Below, in pieces: positions 32,429 to 40,044 of a stretch of 48,704 nt of DNA. The notes under the pieces were generated by a model, which saw only the letters and a list, made by a program, of their open reading frames with translations, searched no databases and was not told where the DNA came from. The DNA lies in the NCBI GenBank assembly GCA_001780955.1, contig MFJR01000007.1, positions 252,177 through 300,880 on the forward strand. The letters are read 5' to 3'. Position numbers and translations under genes: made by a program. Numbering within the stretch: the stretch's first letter is position 1; the number at the start of each line of letters is the position of its first letter. The stretch comes from Candidatus Gottesmanbacteria bacterium RIFCSPLOWO2_01_FULL_39_12b. GTDB lineage: Bacteria > Patescibacteriota > Microgenomatia > 2-02-FULL-39-11.

Positions 32429-33710
32429 AAGGAATTCTAAAATTCGTATATTTATTGCCACACTCCTCGTTTATATTTTTTTCTATTTTTTCCTGTTTAA
32501 ATCTTCAAGTTATGCCGCAGACCATACTCCGCAACTTTGGGAAATTCGCTCAATTGACACCATGAAATTTTCCAGGGATTTGGCTCGGGAAAAAGCGAAT
32601 GATAAATCTTTTGATCAGGAAATAGAAGATGAAGTAGGAAAAATCAAAGAATTGGGGGCAAACTATATTGCTATTTCTACCCCGTATGATGATGAATTTT
32701 ACCCTTATTTAAAACGTTGGGTCGAGTTTTCACGTAAAAGTGGACTAAGCATTTGGTTTAGAGGAAACTGGTCGGGATGGGAAGGCTGGTTTAATTATCC
32801 CAAGACACTTGCAAGGATAGAGCATATTCAAAAAACCAGGAATTTTATACTACAACATCCGGAACTTTTTGTAGATGGAGATAGTTTTACTGCCTGTCCT
32901 GAATGCGAATATGGAGGACCGGGTAATCCCATGGATACGCATGATTATGAGGGTTTCAGAAAATTTATGATTGATGAATATAGGGAAATGAACCAGGCTT
33001 TCATCGCCATAGGAAAAAAAGTCCGTGTGAACTGGTTATCCCTCAATCCTGATGTAGCAAAATCAATCCTGGACGAAGGAACGGTAAAAACGTTAGATAA
33101 TCTGATAACACTGGATTACTATGTAAAAGAGGTAACGCAGTTGGAAAAGGGATTGGATAATATCAAAAACAAATTTTCTGAAGCACGTTTTCTCATCGGT
33201 GAGTTTGGGGCGCCAATTCCGGATATTAACGGCGCGATGACTGATACTGAGCAAGCGCAGTTTATCAGGAATATATTGAATTATCTGGGTAGTCGCAAGG
33301 ATGTGATTGGTATAAATTACTGGGTGTTGAAGGGGGGATCTACATCACTTATTAATCCGGACGGTTCATCCCGGACGGCAGTTGAGGTGATAAAAAATTA
33401 TTATATGCCCGGCATAGTTAAGGGAACTGTGATAAATACTATTAATGAACAATTAAAAGGGATAGCAGTTAAGACAAAAGATGGACTGAGTACTGTTACT
33501 GATGATCAGGGAAAATATAATTTAGCAGTCCCGGCCGGCCCTTTAGAGCTTACGATTGAGGCTGATCGATATAAAAGCGCAAAACGGGATATTAAAGTCA
33601 GTCGTGGAAGTGAGAATGTATTGGATATTGTTTTGGACCCTCAAAACATGAGTTTATGGTACAGGATTAGATCAGCTTTCCAGAATCCGAGAAACTTATA
33701 TCACCGATAA
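32397..33710 (+). CDS. Secreted TIM-barrel glycosidase-like protein with a C-terminal beta domain
   Basis: This 437-residue exported protein from the ATG at 32397 (GTG at 32379 is an alternative start) has a signal or anchor segment (IRIFIATLLVYIFFYFFLF...SSYA). A glycoside-hydrolase-like barrel follows: GANYIAISTPYDDEFYPYLKRWV, GLSIWFRGNWSGWEGWF, VRVNWLSLNPD and FLIGEFGAPIPD, the last like the nucleophile Glu strand of clan A glycosidases. Residues about 345-420 form a carboxypeptidase-regulatory-like beta domain (VKGTVINTINEQLKGIAVKTKDG). The substrate is unknown. As the last gene of the glycan cluster it may trim or remodel the surface polymer. It overlaps the convergent hflX end by 15 nt. 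Confidence 0.7.
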   Translation: MKEFLSRLSNRRNSKIRIFIATLLVYIFFYFFLFKSSSYAADHTPQLWEIRSIDTMKFSRDLAREKANDKSFDQEIEDEVGKIKELGANYIAISTPYDDEFYPYLKRWVEFSRKSGLSIWFRGNWSGWEGWFNYPKTLARIEHIQKTRNFILQHPELFVDGDSFTACPECEYGGPGNPMDTHDYEGFRKFMIDEYREMNQAFIAIGKKVRVNWLSLNPDVAKSILDEGTVKTLDNLITLDYYVKEVTQLEKGLDNIKNKFSEARFLIGEFGAPIPDINGAMTDTEQAQFIRNILNYLGSRKDVIGINYWVLKGGSTSLINPDGSSRTAVEVIKNYYMPGIVKGTVINTINEQLKGIAVKTKDGLSTVTDDQGKYNLAVPAGPLELTIEADRYKSAKRDIKVSRGSENVLDIVLDPQNMSLWYRIRSAFQNPRNLYHR

Positions 33711-34847
33711 AAATTTATCTCTCATTTTATCATTAAAACCTTTATTTTTTTGTATCTCTACTTTCAGTTCATTTAGGCCTTGCTGAAATTTGGCGCTGAT
33801 GAATTGGGGATGGAATGAGGCGTATTGAGCTACCAACTCTTCCTTGTTTAGGTCTTTTACTGCATCAATTTTGTTAAAAACGTATATTCGAGTTTTGGTC
33901 TCTATTTTTAAATCCCGGAGAATTTTTTCTACTGCAATGATTTTGTCGTTCACCCACGGATCAGATACGTCGATAACGTGCAAAAGTAAATCCGCATTGA
34001 CAGTTTCCATAAGAGTTGACTTAAAGGAGTCAATAAGCTCTGTTGGCAGATTTTTAATAAAACCTATGGTGTCGGAAAGAAATACTTCATTACCAATTGA
34101 AGGAAGATAGAATTTACATACACTGCTATCTAAAGTTGCAAACAGTTCATCCTTCACAAGATTACTTTTCTTGCCCAGGGTGTTAAAAAGCGTTGTCTTG
34201 CCGGAGTTGGTGTAACCGACGATTGAGATCGTAGGCAGACCGTTTCTCTTTCTTTGACTCATCTGCTGGCTTCTGTTTTGAGAAAGCTTTTTTAGTTCTT
34301 TATGAATGTTTCTTATTTCATCTCTGAAGTGGCGCCGCATTATTTCCGTATTCGTTTCTCCCATTCCGCGCGTTCCGATGCCGCCTCCCTGCTGAGACAA
34401 TTCCATCCCGATGCCATAGATTTTCGGCCCCATGTGATGCAAATGGGATAGTCTTATCTGAAGTTTAGCTTCGCTGGTTTGTGCGTGCTTGCTGAATATC
34501 TTTAAAATCAGGTCAACCCTGTCCCAGACGGAAATATCGGGGTTACTTCTCTCGAATATTTTTTTTAGAGTATAAAGCTGCCCCGGTTTGACCGTCGCAT
34601 TAATGACAGCAATATCGATCTTTTCTTTCAGAATCGTTTCGGCTACCTCTTGGGCTTTCCCTTTGCCGATAAATGTGGCGTTATCAAACCGGCTGGCATT
34701 TTGAACCGTCGCAGCATAAACACGTCCTTCGAAAGTGTGCACCAAAAGTTCCAGCTCTTCAAAATCAGCCAGAGTTTTTTCTTTATCCTGATTATATGGA
34801 GCAAGACCGATCAGCATAAAACGATTATTTTGAGATAGATTGATCAT
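33696..34847 (-). CDS. hflX: GTPase HflX
   Basis: HflX is a ribosome-associated GTPase that splits stalled or heat-damaged ribosomes. The 383-residue protein has the family N-terminal domain (ELELLVHTFEGRVYAATVQNA, FIGKGKAQEV), the glycine-rich linker GGGIGTRGMGETNTE and a G domain with P-loop GYTNSGKTTLFNTL, LFATLDSS, DTIGFI and NKID. Length is normal. A TATAAT box ends 8 nt before its ATG, and an AGGAG sequence lies between them, unusually close to the start. It is downstream of greA on the same strand but seems to have its own promoter. Confidence 0.94.
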   Translation of the reverse strand: MINLSQNNRFMLIGLAPYNQDKEKTLADFEELELLVHTFEGRVYAATVQNASRFDNATFIGKGKAQEVAETILKEKIDIAVINATVKPGQLYTLKKIFERSNPDISVWDRVDLILKIFSKHAQTSEAKLQIRLSHLHHMGPKIYGIGMELSQQGGGIGTRGMGETNTEIMRRHFRDEIRNIHKELKKLSQNRSQQMSQRKRNGLPTISIVGYTNSGKTTLFNTLGKKSNLVKDELFATLDSSVCKFYLPSIGNEVFLSDTIGFIKNLPTELIDSFKSTLMETVNADLLLHVIDVSDPWVNDKIIAVEKILRDLKIETKTRIYVFNKIDAVKDLNKEELVAQYASFHPQFISAKFQQGLNELKVEIQKNKGFNDKMRDKFLSVI

Positions 34848-34863
34848 TGGCTCCTATTATACT

Positions 34864-35319
34864 TTATGTAATACTTATTATACTGTAAGAAGTTAAACCT
34901 CCTGGAGAGGTAACGGTTGCCGTGTCTCCTGTCCTTTTACCCATGATTGCTTTTCCAATCGGTGAAAGATGGGAAATTTTTCTGGCTTTAGGGTCTGATT
35001 CATAACTGCCAACTATTTTGTAATCAAGTTGTTTTTTCCCGTCAAAAAGCTTTACACGTGAACCAATTCCTACAAATCCCGTATTAGACACAACTGATAC
35101 TCTTGCGCAGTTAATAAGAAAGTCTAGATGTCTTAGCCGGGAATCGATTGATGATAATTTAGCCCTGGCCACTTTATAAGCGGCGTTTTCCGAAAGATCA
35201 CCCATTTCCCGCGCCGTGCGCAGATTTTGAACTGCCTCGGGCCTTTTAGCCAGCAAAATAGCCTTTTCCTCTTTGATTTTCTCAAGTCCTTCCGGAGTAA
35301 ATGGTATATACCCCTTCAT
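34864..35319 (-). CDS. greA: Transcription elongation factor GreA/GreB family
   Basis: This 151-residue protein from the ATG at 35319 (MKGYIPFTPEGLEKIKEE) has the two Gre domains: an N-terminal coiled coil with AREMGDLSENAAYKVARAKL, whose tip carries the Asp and Glu that act in RNA cleavage, and a C-terminal FKBP-like domain with IGSRVKLFDG, SHLSPIGKAIMGKRTGD and VTSPGGLTSYSI. Gre factors rescue backtracked RNA polymerase by stimulating transcript cleavage. An in-frame extension 19 codons upstream exists but precedes the promoter and is not used here. An extended -10 ends 7 nt before the ATG. Confidence 0.93.
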   Translation of the reverse strand: MKGYIPFTPEGLEKIKEEKAILLAKRPEAVQNLRTAREMGDLSENAAYKVARAKLSSIDSRLRHLDFLINCARVSVVSNTGFVGIGSRVKLFDGKKQLDYKIVGSYESDPKARKISHLSPIGKAIMGKRTGDTATVTSPGGLTSYSIISIT

Positions 35320-35326
35320 CGGTTGA

Positions 35327-35332
35327 ATTATA
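35327..35332 (-). promoter_or_regulatory. Extended -10 box of greA
   Basis: On the minus strand TGTTATAAT (TATAAT at 35327-35332) ends 7 nt before the greA ATG. The predicted message begins at or within one base of the start codon. No good -35 is visible, consistent with an extended -10 promoter. Confidence 0.55.
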
Positions 35333-35370
35333 ACATTTGTTGAATTGGTGACGGGATGAAAATTTTGGTG

Positions 35371-35376
35371 TATCAT
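35371..35376 (+). promoter_or_regulatory. -10-like box of the HATPase gene
   Basis: TATCAT ends exactly 6 nt before the ATG at 35383, so transcription would begin on the start codon. It is divergent from the greA promoter 38 bp away. The -35 region is poor. Confidence 0.4.
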
Positions 35377-35382
35377 AAAAGT

Positions 35383-35943
35383 ATGACTAAGATTATAAAT
35401 ACTTCAATTGGATGGACGACGTCGGCTTTGCCGGTTGACTTATCACCGGAGTGGTACTGCGCAACGAGAGATGTTTTTCAGGCTCGGCTAGAGAGTTTGC
35501 TTTCCAGTTTAGAAAAAATCAAAGGCGGCGAGGCTTACCTTCTTACTGCCATCTGCGGTGAAATCGGAAATAATTCCTTTGACCATAATTTGGGTAACTG
35601 GCGCGACGTTCAGGGCGTTTTTTTTGCTTTTGATGAAGAGGAGAAAGCTGTTGTACTTGCTGACAGGGGACAAGGAATAAGACAGACGCTTTCGCGTGTT
35701 ATTAATGATGTAAAAAGTGATTCTGAAGCTCTAACCATTGCCTTCACAAAAGCAATATCCGGTAGATTCCCGGAGAGGCGGGGTAACGGACTTAAATTTG
35801 TAGCCAGAACGGTTAAGGAAAAAAGCTGGGAGTTGACTTTTTACAGCGGAGACGCCGTATTATCAATAAAAAAGAATTCAGCTTTAGAGTTAGAAGTTTC
35901 CAAAATGAACGTAAACGGGTGCTGTGCTATACTTCGTTACTGA
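35383..35943 (+). CDS. Histidine-kinase-like ATPase domain protein (anti-sigma-factor type)
   Basis: This 186-residue protein from the ATG at 35383 is a stand-alone GHKL ATPase domain: AICGEIGNNSFDHN (N-box with the Mg-binding Asn), VLADRGQGIRQTL (G1 box) and ERRGNGLKFVARTVKEKSW (G2-like lid). No dimerisation or sensor domain and no phospho-acceptor His are present. This is the layout of anti-sigma kinases such as SpoIIAB/RsbW and of the HATPase proteins commonly paired with STAS-like DUF4325 proteins. The next gene encodes exactly such a partner, 1 nt downstream. Target and signal are unknown; no sigma factor gene is close by. Confidence 0.8.
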   Translation: MTKIINTSIGWTTSALPVDLSPEWYCATRDVFQARLESLLSSLEKIKGGEAYLLTAICGEIGNNSFDHNLGNWRDVQGVFFAFDEEEKAVVLADRGQGIRQTLSRVINDVKSDSEALTIAFTKAISGRFPERRGNGLKFVARTVKEKSWELTFYSGDAVLSIKKNSALELEVSKMNVNGCCAILRY

Positions 35944-35944
35944 T

Positions 35945-36226
35945 ATGGTGATACGTCTTTCTCAATTTGGCAATCTTCTTGTCTCGCGTCCTTCGGGACG
36001 GGAGGCTTATCTTGCGGCAAAGGCTTATCTTTTGGACAAATCCGCTGACCGTATAGATATTGATTTTACCGGCGTAAAAGTTGTTGCTCCTTCCTGGTTG
36101 GATGAATTTTTAACTCCGTTAAAAGAAGAATATGGTAATAAAGTGAAATTGGGATCATCAGATAACCAATCTGTGCTTGCCAGTCTGGCGACCATATCCC
36201 AAAATAAAGCAGATTTCCCACAGTGA
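35945..36226 (+). CDS. STAS-like DUF4325 protein, partner of the HATPase
   Basis: This 93-residue protein (ATG at 35945) has the DUF4325 pattern: IRLSQFGNLLVSRPSGREAYLAA, DRIDIDFTGVKVVAPSWLDEFL and VKLGSSD near the C-terminus. The VAPSWLDEF segment sits where anti-anti-sigma STAS domains carry their phosphorylatable Ser; the Ser in APSW is a candidate. It is 1 nt downstream of the HATPase gene and overlaps the next gene by 4 nt (GTGA). A partner-switching pair is the likely mode, as in SpoIIAA/AB. That is inferred from the family pairing, not shown by the sequence. Confidence 0.78.
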   Translation: MVIRLSQFGNLLVSRPSGREAYLAAKAYLLDKSADRIDIDFTGVKVVAPSWLDEFLTPLKEEYGNKVKLGSSDNQSVLASLATISQNKADFPQ

Positions 36227-36870
36227 AAATTGCAACGCTTTTAAGTTATTTGTTTTTTCCCTCAAAGCTTTTATTTTCATCAAAATATCACAAGAATATC
36301 AGAATCGGGTATTCATACGGACACATGACATTGTTTACGGGAAACATTTCCCAGAGCGGAGGCGAATACGTTTTTATGTGGAAAAAAGCGATAGATTATG
36401 CTGATAAACAAAACCACGAAGTCATGAACTGTTTAGTTTTGGGTGTAGGAGGTGGAACCGTAGTAGGTGTGGTTAAATCAAAATATCCTTTATGCAAAAT
36501 AACCGGAATTGAGATAGACCAGCAAATGATAAACGCGGCAAACAAATATTTTGGATTAGGAAAGTTCAGAGATTTGGAACTGCTAAAGGCTGATGCGTGC
36601 AACTGGGTTTCTAAGAACAAATCTAAATTTGATCTGATTATTTGCGATTTATTTATCGATGAACTTAACCCCGATTGCAGCAGGACTGAAGAATTTTTGG
36701 TTGGAGTAAAAAAACTTTTAAATAAAAATGCTTCGATTCTCTATAACTCTCACTACCGCAAAGATGATCCTAAGGAATACGAAGAGTTCAAAATTCTCTG
36801 TAGCAAGTTATATAAACGAGTCGAAGAGATCCACCAATTTCCCAAGAACAGGGTTTTGTTTATTTCCTGA
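36223..36870 (+). CDS. Spermidine-synthase-like methyltransferase-fold protein
   Basis: This 215-residue protein starts with GTG overlapping the STAS stop. It has the spermidine synthase/methyltransferase Rossmann pattern: CLVLGVGGGTVVGVVKSKYP (nucleotide loop), ITGIEIDQQMINAANKYFG (acidic residue after strand 2), LLKADACNWVSK, and FDLIICDLFIDELNPD at the position of the catalytic Asp. The N-terminal beta part of true spermidine synthases is shortened (YSYGHMTLFTGNISQSGGEYVF). Polyamine synthesis is possible, but many SpeE-like proteins of this size have other or unknown roles. Its coupling to the HATPase/STAS pair is unusual. Confidence 0.7.
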   Translation: MKIATLLSYLFFPSKLLFSSKYHKNIRIGYSYGHMTLFTGNISQSGGEYVFMWKKAIDYADKQNHEVMNCLVLGVGGGTVVGVVKSKYPLCKITGIEIDQQMINAANKYFGLGKFRDLELLKADACNWVSKNKSKFDLIICDLFIDELNPDCSRTEEFLVGVKKLLNKNASILYNSHYRKDDPKEYEEFKILCSKLYKRVEEIHQFPKNRVLFIS

Positions 36871-37843
36871 TAGTGTATACACTGCCTCGGGTGGCCCCAA
36901 TTTTGACAACCAGACCGTTATCCTGTAATTTTTTCAGGTCATATCGCAAGGTTCTTGACGGCACTTTGAGAAAACGCCTTTTTATGACGTCAAGGGAAAT
37001 CATTTTGTGGTCACGGATTATGTTGTAAATTTCCTCCTGTCTGGGAGGTAGTAATAAGACTTCTTTTGACTCTGTACTTTCCTCAACTTGAGATTTTATT
37101 TTCTCGGATTGTTCAAAAAAGGCTTTAAGCATGAATAGAAGAAAGCCTTCTGGATCCTTAAGCCCGGTGTCGAGGTAAAAATAGTACGCGTTCTTATGTT
37201 CATCAAGATATTCCTCCAAAACTATATTTAAATTAAATTTCCAGTTTTTTTTCTGCAGAACCGCAAAAATGAGCAGTCTACCAACTCTTCCGTTTCCGTC
37301 GATGAAGGGATGGATTTTTTCGAAAACCAGATGGGAGATAAAAGCCGTAACTAGTGGAAATTTTTCGCTACCAGAATTGACATACTCTAACAGTTTACTT
37401 AGAAGTTCGTTTATTTGTGATGGAGGCGGAGACAAATATATGGCAACTCCGGCCTGGTTAAAGATTGCTCCCATTTCAGTCCTTACGGATCCTGTCTCGG
37501 GTGATAAATCATTCATGACGAGTTTATGCAAATCCAAAATATCTTTTTGTGTAACCTTTTCGTTATTCAGAGAAGATTTTTCGATATACTTTATCGCAGA
37601 AAGAATATTAAATACCTCTTTCTTATTCTGTCGATTGGAGGTGGTATCAAGTTCGTTCAAAGATAAGGGGTTGCCCTCTATTTTTGCCGAGTAGAGGGAA
37701 CTTTTCAGAAGGCTGACTCTTTGGGTTTTATCTTTTAGCTGTTCCGGTATAGAAACTGAGTTGAGAAAAATCCTGTTGGCTTCTATTTTGGCTATAACTT
37801 CCAATATTTCCGGGGTGATTTTATAGATCGGAGGAATTTTCAT
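36860..37843 (-). CDS. Fic family AMPylase-like protein with C-terminal winged helix
   Basis: This 327-residue protein has the catalytic Fic motif HPFIDGNGRVGRLLIF (His base and Arg anchors), an N-terminal inhibitory-helix sequence SLYSAKIEGNPLS of the (S/T)xxxE(G/N) type, and a C-terminal winged HTH (RQEEIYNIIRDHKMISLDVIKRRFLKVPSRTLRYDLKKL). Fic enzymes usually transfer AMP from ATP to target proteins; the inhibitory Glu keeps this class off by default. The HTH suggests DNA binding and autoregulation. Five 10-bp repeats lie directly before its start. It converges with the SpeE-like gene (11-nt overlap) and lies downstream of a small unknown gene on the same strand. Confidence 0.9.
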   Translation of the reverse strand: MKIPPIYKITPEILEVIAKIEANRIFLNSVSIPEQLKDKTQRVSLLKSSLYSAKIEGNPLSLNELDTTSNRQNKKEVFNILSAIKYIEKSSLNNEKVTQKDILDLHKLVMNDLSPETGSVRTEMGAIFNQAGVAIYLSPPPSQINELLSKLLEYVNSGSEKFPLVTAFISHLVFEKIHPFIDGNGRVGRLLIFAVLQKKNWKFNLNIVLEEYLDEHKNAYYFYLDTGLKDPEGFLLFMLKAFFEQSEKIKSQVEESTESKEVLLLPPRQEEIYNIIRDHKMISLDVIKRRFLKVPSRTLRYDLKKLQDNGLVVKIGATRGSVYTIRK

Positions 37844-37851
37844 TAACTAAT

Positions 37852-37901
37852 ATTACCAGATGTTGCCGAATCTTGCCAGATCTTGCCGAATATTACCAGA
37901 T
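37852..37901. repeat. Five tandem 10-bp repeats in the fic promoter region
   Basis: Read on the minus strand the units are ATCTGGTAAT, ATTCGGCAAG, ATCTGGCAAG, ATTCGGCAAC, ATCTGGTAAT. Two forms alternate (A-B-A-B-A), so the true period is about 20 bp, or two helical turns. The array ends 8 bp before the fic ATG and overlaps a TAATAT -10-like box. It also touches the stop codon of the upstream gene. Confidence 0.75.
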
Positions 37902-38239
37902 CATCTCACTCCGACGAAGTCGATTTTGGAGAAGTCTTTTCGCACCAATACCCAGAATTTATCGGCCAGTTTGTCAGAAAACTTGCCGAATTTACCCCTT
38001 TCACTTTCCCGGCAGAGCCGTTTTTCCCAATCCCTGATGATTTCAACAACTTTTTCGCCGATCAGGTTAAATTTTGTCTGCCATTGTTGTGAGTCAAGCA
38101 CGTATTTATCGTGGATATCCATGAACAGGGAAAAGATTTCCGGGTTTTCATCAATCATCCGCTGGTAATATTCCTCGTGTTTAGTCATTTTTATAGCTTT
38201 TACCCTCTTGATTATATCAATTAACTTAGATATATTCAT
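37901..38239 (-). CDS. Small helical protein of unknown function upstream of fic
   Basis: This 112-residue, highly charged, mostly helical protein is not recognised by family. It contains TKHEEYYQRMIDENPEIFSLFMDIHDKYVLD, WQTKFNLIGEKVVEIIRDWEKRLC and RGKFGKFSDKLADKFW, with conserved-looking aromatic and Trp positions. No membrane segment or known motif is seen. The start shown is the longest; the ATG at 38188 (MTKHEEYY, 95 residues) would leave room for a promoter (TATAAT on the minus strand near 38215) and is equally likely. It precedes fic by 57 nt of repeats, so the two may form an operon or a toxin-antitoxin-like pair. That is speculative. Confidence 0.6.
   Translation of the reverse strand: MNISKLIDIIKRVKAIKMTKHEEYYQRMIDENPEIFSLFMDIHDKYVLDSQQWQTKFNLIGEKVVEIIRDWEKRLCRESERGKFGKFSDKLADKFWVLVRKDFSKIDFVGVR
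38208..38236 (+). promoter_or_regulatory. Promoter of the coiled-coil gene
   Basis: TTGATT (38208-38213), 17 nt, TATATT (38231-38236), then 8 nt to the ATG at 38245. The predicted leader is about 2 nt. The promoter lies within the 5' end of the longest divergent frame. Confidence 0.55.
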
Positions 38240-38244
38240 TAGGT

Positions 38245-38682
38245 ATGGATAATAATGAAAAAACAGGAGTAGATAACCACCCGATGATAATTCTTGACCT
38301 GGAAAAGCTGATCAAAAATCATATAAGCAGCATTGACAGAATAAAGATAGAGTTGAAAAAACATCGGGAAATGCTGGAAGATGTTTTTATTAACGACCCT
38401 ACCTATAAGTTGCACGCCGAGAAAGCCAAGGAAGCCAATAAGTTAAAATCCAGTACCAAGCAACAAATTGCCAGACAGCCTAACGTTGCGAATCTCCTTT
38501 CAAAAGTTAAAGGGATGCGTGAAGAGGTGAAAGGTTTGGAAGGAGCCTTATCTGATTATCTGCGGGAATATCAAAGACTCTCCGGAGTTAACGAGATAGA
38601 AGGCGAAGATGGAGAGGTGAGGGAAATCGTGTACGTTGCCAAGTTAGTAAAGAGATCTTCACGCCAAGTGTCTAAAAATTAA
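38245..38682 (+). CDS. Predicted coiled-coil protein of unknown function
   Basis: This 145-residue hydrophilic protein has long helical stretches rich in Lys and Glu (LEKLIKNHISSIDRIKIELKKHREML, KVKGMREEVKGLEGALSDYLREYQ) that fit a coiled coil, and a C-terminal beta-like tail (EVREIVYVAKLVKRS). No family is recognised. Its start lies 5 nt from the start of the longest divergent frame. Its stop overlaps the convergent ychF stop in a shared palindromic TTAA. Codon use and the clear promoter support it as a real gene. Confidence 0.65.
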   Translation: MDNNEKTGVDNHPMIILDLEKLIKNHISSIDRIKIELKKHREMLEDVFINDPTYKLHAEKAKEANKLKSSTKQQIARQPNVANLLSKVKGMREEVKGLEGALSDYLREYQRLSGVNEIEGEDGEVREIVYVAKLVKRSSRQVSKN

Positions 38683-39770
38683 ACCCCGATTTTAAATTCG
38701 ACGACTTCTCCTTCTTGGATAATGTATTCTTTACCGACGGTTTGCACCTGACCCTGTTCTCGAGCTTTAGCCCACCCGCCGTATTCTACGAATTTCTGAT
38801 AAGAAATAAGATCAGCTTTTATAAAGTGCTTTATAAAATCAGTATGAATGACCCCGGAAGCTTCTTGGGCCGGGATGCCTGAAGGAATCGTCCAGGCCCT
38901 GACTTCTTTAACGCCTGCGGTTAACATGGAGATGAGGCCGAGTAGTTTGTAGGCCTGTTTGATTAAACGGTTTAGACCGATGTCATCCAGACGGTAATGT
39001 TTCAGGAACTCCTTTTGCTCATTCTCTGATAAACTCAATATTTCATTTTCCAGTCTGGCGCAAAGAGCGATAAAATCGGGTGGCTCGCCTAACTTAGATA
39101 AGACCTCCTTAATTTTATTATTCGTATTTTGAAAATCTTCCAGCTGGCTTTCTGAGAGATTAAATACGTAAAGAACGGGCTTAGCCGTGATTAAATTAAG
39201 AGAGGAAATGGCTTGTATTTCCTCAGGGGATAGAGACATCAGGCGTACTGGTATCCCTTTATCCAAACCCTTTTTAACTTCTTGGATGATTTGATAGGTA
39301 TTTCTTTCTTCTTTGGTGGCATTCATTCTGGGATCAGGTTGTTTTGTGACGGTGGAGAGATCAGCCAATACAAGTTCTGTGGTGATGGTTTTAATGTCTT
39401 CGACAGGATCAATATAATTGCTTACATGTACGATATTATTGTCCTCGAAAAGTCTTACGACATGAATTATGGCGGCTACTTCACGGATATGGGAAAGAAA
39501 TTTGTTTCCCAGGCCTTCTCCCTCCGAAGCGCCTTTAACCAAACCGGCGATATCATAAAATTCAACCACCGCAGGAATAATTTTTTCGGTTCCAACAATT
39601 TTTGCCAGAACTGGAAGCCTTTCGTCAGGTACTTCAATCACGCCGATGTTTGGCTCAATGGTGCAAAAAGGATAATTGGCTACGTTTGCCACCTGCCTTT
39701 TGAGCAGAGCATTGAACAGCGTAGATTTCCCCACATTGGGTAGACCCACAATCCCGATACTCAATTTCAT
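38679..39770 (-). CDS. ychF: Ribosome-binding ATPase YchF/OLA1
   Basis: YchF is a universally conserved OBG-family P-loop protein that prefers ATP and binds ribosomes. The 363-residue protein has P-loop [15 protein letters not shown], the switch and G3 region [27 protein letters not shown], a helical insertion, and the C-terminal TGS domain ([44 protein letters not shown]). Length is normal. Its start codon coincides with the edge of an 85-bp repeat that supplies its -10 box (TATAAT ending about 16 nt upstream). It is transcribed away from the NYN-domain gene region. Confidence 0.95.
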   Translation of the reverse strand: MKLSIGIVGLPNVGKSTLFNALLKRQVANVANYPFCTIEPNIGVIEVPDERLPVLAKIVGTEKIIPAVVEFYDIAGLVKGASEGEGLGNKFLSHIREVAAIIHVVRLFEDNNIVHVSNYIDPVEDIKTITTELVLADLSTVTKQPDPRMNATKEERNTYQIIQEVKKGLDKGIPVRLMSLSPEEIQAISSLNLITAKPVLYVFNLSESQLEDFQNTNNKIKEVLSKLGEPPDFIALCARLENEILSLSENEQKEFLKHYRLDDIGLNRLIKQAYKLLGLISMLTAGVKEVRAWTIPSGIPAQEASGVIHTDFIKHFIKADLISYQKFVEYGGWAKAREQGQVQTVGKEYIIQEGEVVEFKIGV

Positions 39771-39854
39771 ATGGTAGATTTTATCAAATTATAGATTAGA
39801 AAATAAGAAGGAGTTGTAATCCCTAGGTGTCCTAGTTAAACCACCTCCCAGGTG
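39770..39854. repeat. 85-bp direct repeat, copy 1 (ychF leader/promoter)
   Basis: This 85-bp sequence recurs at 40825-40909 with two differences by eye. Read on the minus strand it contains a TATAAT box and ends at the ychF start. It includes two small dyads, CTAGG-TGT-CCTAG and CACCT-CCC-AGGTG. The two copies bracket the NYN-domain gene. Confidence 0.9.
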
Positions 39855-39882
39855 AGGGAGATATACAGGTGAGGGAGATATA
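39849..39882. repeat. Two tandem 17-bp units
   Basis: CAGGTGAGGGAGATATA occurs twice back to back (39849-39865 and 39866-39882), at the outer edge of repeat copy 1. The second 85-bp copy lacks this duplication. Confidence 0.85.
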
Positions 39883-39964
39883 TTTGGCGAGTGGAAGCTA
39901 AAGTGGAATTGTAAATATTGGTTTTTTGTTGTTTGTGCTGATTGAAATATTCATAGTGTTTCTA

Positions 39965-40042
39965 TTGATTTCTTATAAATTTTATGATAGTATCCTAATA
40001 CTAAACATGAAGCGGATATTTCGTATGTCCGCTTCTTTTTTT
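39965..40042 (+). other. Promoter followed directly by an intrinsic terminator (candidate tiny RNA)
   Basis: TTGATT (39965-39970), 17 nt and TAGTAT (39988-39993) form a plausible plus-strand promoter. The hairpin GAAGCGGA (40009-40016) / TCCGCTTC (40028-40035) with an 11-nt loop and seven T residues (40036-40042) is a textbook terminator. No coding gene reads in this direction here. The predicted transcript is about 40 nt. The gap 39883-40044 holds nothing else recognised. Confidence 0.45.
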
Positions 40043-40044
40043 GG

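Noticed and set aside
34650-34838. Plus-strand frames within hflX, and similar shadow frames in other genes
   Set aside because: They are antisense to well-supported genes, lack motifs and have no start signals.
35981-36003. CGTCC-TTCG-GGACG hairpin in the STAS gene as a possible REP insertion
   Set aside because: The encoded residues (SRPSGRE) fit the normal DUF4325 pattern, so the hairpin is more likely a by-product of codons than an insertion.
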